Of a stretch of 64,000 bases of DNA, positions 62,286 to 64,000 are shown one piece after another. Under the pieces are notes generated by a model. The model was not told where the DNA came from and ran no database searches. It saw only the letters and a program-made list of their open reading frames with translations. Where the stretch lies: the NCBI RefSeq assembly GCF_030052815.1, contig NC_079505.1, positions 68,532,324 through 68,596,323 of the forward strand. Reading direction: 5' to 3'. This stretch comes from Hevea brasiliensis (taxonomy: Eukaryota > Streptophyta > Magnoliopsida > Malpighiales > Euphorbiaceae). The position numbers and the translations under genes are program-made. Position 1 is the first letter of the stretch; every line of letters starts with the position of its first letter.

Positions 62286-64000
62286 TGTTTGTTTTACTTT
62301 TGTTCCAACTTGTAGGACTTTTCCTTTGTAAATATGTTCAAACATTTATAGTTTGTTTTGGATTATGTTTGTTAGTTCTGAATTAGTTTGTTTTAAATTC
62401 TGTTTTTCTTGAAGTTTTATTGGATAGCTATTACATTAGTCTTCTTTGATTTTTATTGCACTTCTTACCCTTTTGTACATATTTGCCCATACTCTGCATA
62501 TATTTTAATGCTTCTACTGCTGGTTGTGCATTTCCCCTTGCCAATCCTCATGCAGCAACTTTTGTATACACTGCACAGGCTATGAATTTCTTTATGCAAA
62601 TATTTTGCATAGCCTGTGCAACTCTTTCTGCTACTTCTGCAGAACTGCACAGGTTGTATTCCCCTTATGCAACTGTCCTGCATAGCCTATGCAACATATA
62701 TTGCCTCTTATGCAGCACCGCATGGCTTATGCACCTTACCTATGCACATGCTCTGGACAGCACTTAACTCTGCATAACCTGTGCAGCTCCTTTGTCTTGA
62801 ATTCTCATACCAGGTAACTCTTTCTTTTTGCTCTTAATTTTTACAATTCCTGGTCAATATTATTTGCTTTGAGTTTTGGTTATCTGCTGCTTGCGACATT
62901 GAGGACAATGTCCAATTTTGAGTTTGGGGGTGCACATTTTGATTTTTGGCTTTATTTTTCACATTTTGAGTATAGGAGCATCTCATTCCATTCCATTTAC
63001 ATATATTGTAAATATTTTACATATACATCCATACACACACACACATTACACATTTACATACACATTATACATTACATTGCACACAAACATACAAATAGAC
63101 TTCCTCCATTTAGTTAATACATTACTCATCTTAGGAATCATACACCATGCATTAAAATCTTTTGCCAAATCCCTTGAGTATTGAAAATGTGCCTATGAGA
63201 GTGATTTGACTCACCTTTTAGTTGGGTTTGTGGATTGAAAGTGTCCTAAAAGGTGCAAGGTTTTGAAGTGTCTATCCCTTGCCTATATCTTCTTAGCCAA
63301 AAAGCCACCCAACTAGTCATTTGGAGATGGAAGTGTTTAGAAGGAATTATTGGATATAAGGTAGTCAAATGATGTCTCACCAATCCTAGAACAAATTTTC
63401 TAAACCTTTCAAGGCGAAATACCAGCTTATACTTGAAAAGAGAAATGATTAGGCATTCTTTGATTTAAACCCTCTCATTTTAAACCTTTGGCCTTTTTCC
63501 TAATTAAAATTGACCTTTGAAAACCCCTTTGAGCCTTTTTATCCCTAATTTTTCTTGAAATCCTTATTGCTACCTAGCCAATGAACCAAACACTCCAACC
63601 CTTTTCATGAGAATAATATTGAATGTTAGGTACACTTTCTAAAAAAATAATAATAAAAAAAAATACAATAAAAGGGAGAAGAAATGCTTGTCATCTTGTA
63701 AAAAGTGCTAGTATATGTGCTTTTCACTATTGCCATTCAAAATGAAAGAAATCCACCCAAAGTATTAAAAGAAATGAGTTTGGGGGTGGCAAATTCTAGG
63801 GACAAGCATCAAAAGAAAATGCAAAATACAAGTCTAAAGTATCAAAATGTCCCTCCATTTTATGTGTCTTGTAAAATATGCTAGCACTTGATAATCCTTA
63901 TTGTGTATTTCTTTCTCCTATATTAAAAAAAGAGAAAAAGATTTAATAAAGTGTACCTTATGTTGTCAAAATTGAAAATATTCTCATGCTTTGAACCCTT
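62286..64000 (+). other. Athila 3' non-coding region, with purine tract and loose palindrome cluster
   Basis: At 62520-62790 a GC-rich patch again carries TGCATAGCCTGTGCA- and GCACAGGCTATG-type palindromic motifs. The purine tract GAGTTTGGGGGTG at 62922-62934 follows GAGGACAATGTCC, the phrase seen near the 3' end of Athila/Tat elements. A second GAGTTTGGGGGTGG lies at 63777. Neither is followed within the window by a copy of the 5' LTR start, so the real polypurine tract may be later. A CA-rich microsatellite-like patch is at about 63030-63070. Confidence 0.6.

Larger units (their letters stand above)
49695..64000 (+). mobile_element. Athila-lineage Ty3/gypsy retrotransposon, 3' end beyond the window
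   Basis: The order is 5' LTR, tRNA-Asp primer site, gag, protease-RT-RNase H, integrase, a long spacer with a 73-bp array, an ATHILA-type third ORF, a purine tract and an unassigned tail. At least 14.3 kb lies in the window, including a 1.57-kb foreign solo LTR in gag. The 3' LTR should lie past 64000, since no copy of the 5' LTR is seen before the end. The bases just before the 5' LTR are TCTAA, so the same 5 bp should follow the 3' LTR. Frameshifts in gag, RNase H, integrase and ORF3 make the copy non-autonomous. Confidence 0.9.

Noticed and set aside
62922..62934. Taking GAGTTTGGGGGTG as the definite polypurine tract and calling a 3' LTR after it
   Set aside because: The sequence that follows does not match the 5' LTR start, and a second similar tract lies at 63777. 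The 3' LTR is more likely beyond the window.
1..64000. tRNA, rRNA or other structured RNA genes
   Set aside because: None was recognised by eye on either strand. The tRNA-like matches at 49325 and 51318 are retroelement primer-binding sites.

Overview
The window is nuclear DNA from a flowering plant, almost certainly a eudicot. Low-copy genes have short GT-AG introns, the spacers are very AT-rich, and Ty1/copia, Ty3/gypsy (Athila), hAT-, Tourist- and Stowaway-type elements are present. Protein similarity and element style would fit a woody Malpighiales genome such as the spurge family. That placement is only an impression and cannot be proven from the sequence alone.

Three host genes can be modelled completely. 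On the minus strand, 2958-12363 encodes a 1123-aa RIF1-like protein (replication timing and DNA repair) in ten exons whose splice phases all agree. On the plus strand, 29494-32102 encodes a 774-aa GH36 protein of the DIN10/RFS6 (seed imbibition, raffinose synthase-like) type in four coding exons plus a 5'UTR intron. On the minus strand, 34846-38326 encodes a 308-aa SNAP43/SNAPC1-like subunit of the snRNA-activating complex in seven coding exons. They are unrelated neighbours and do not form a pathway.

The spacers are transposon graveyards. A decayed copia element with an internal minisatellite lies at 13.27-16.36 kb and a 428-bp Tourist-like MITE at 20.33 kb. A Stowaway-like MITE at 39.3-41.1 kb is split by a 1.44-kb solo LTR, and a 529-bp hAT-type element lies at 42.93-43.46 kb. 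A large terminal-inverted-repeat element sits inside RIF1 intron 4. Long AT-rich stretches at 1-2.9, 16.4-27.8 and 41-46.4 kb hold microsatellites and small duplications but no gene I can support.

From about 46.4 kb to the end the window is a retrotransposon nest. A minus-strand copia element (gag to integrase, with stops and frameshifts) has had its LTR interrupted by a plus-strand Athila element, which runs from 49.7 kb past the window end. That Athila copy keeps a tRNA-Asp primer site, gag, an uninterrupted protease-RT frame, integrase and a third (env-position, ATHILA ORF-like) gene. It carries frameshifts and a solo LTR of a second Athila-like family inside gag.

The most unusual structure is in the Athila spacer between pol and ORF3. 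About fifteen 73-bp monomers each carry a near-perfect palindrome (GTGCATAA-C-TTATGCAC type). The same palindrome module occurs in the element's own U3 just upstream of the TATA box, and more loosely downstream of ORF3. The unrelated solo LTR has a different palindrome family at the equivalent place. I found no new multi-gene system; the palindrome architecture is the best candidate for something undescribed.
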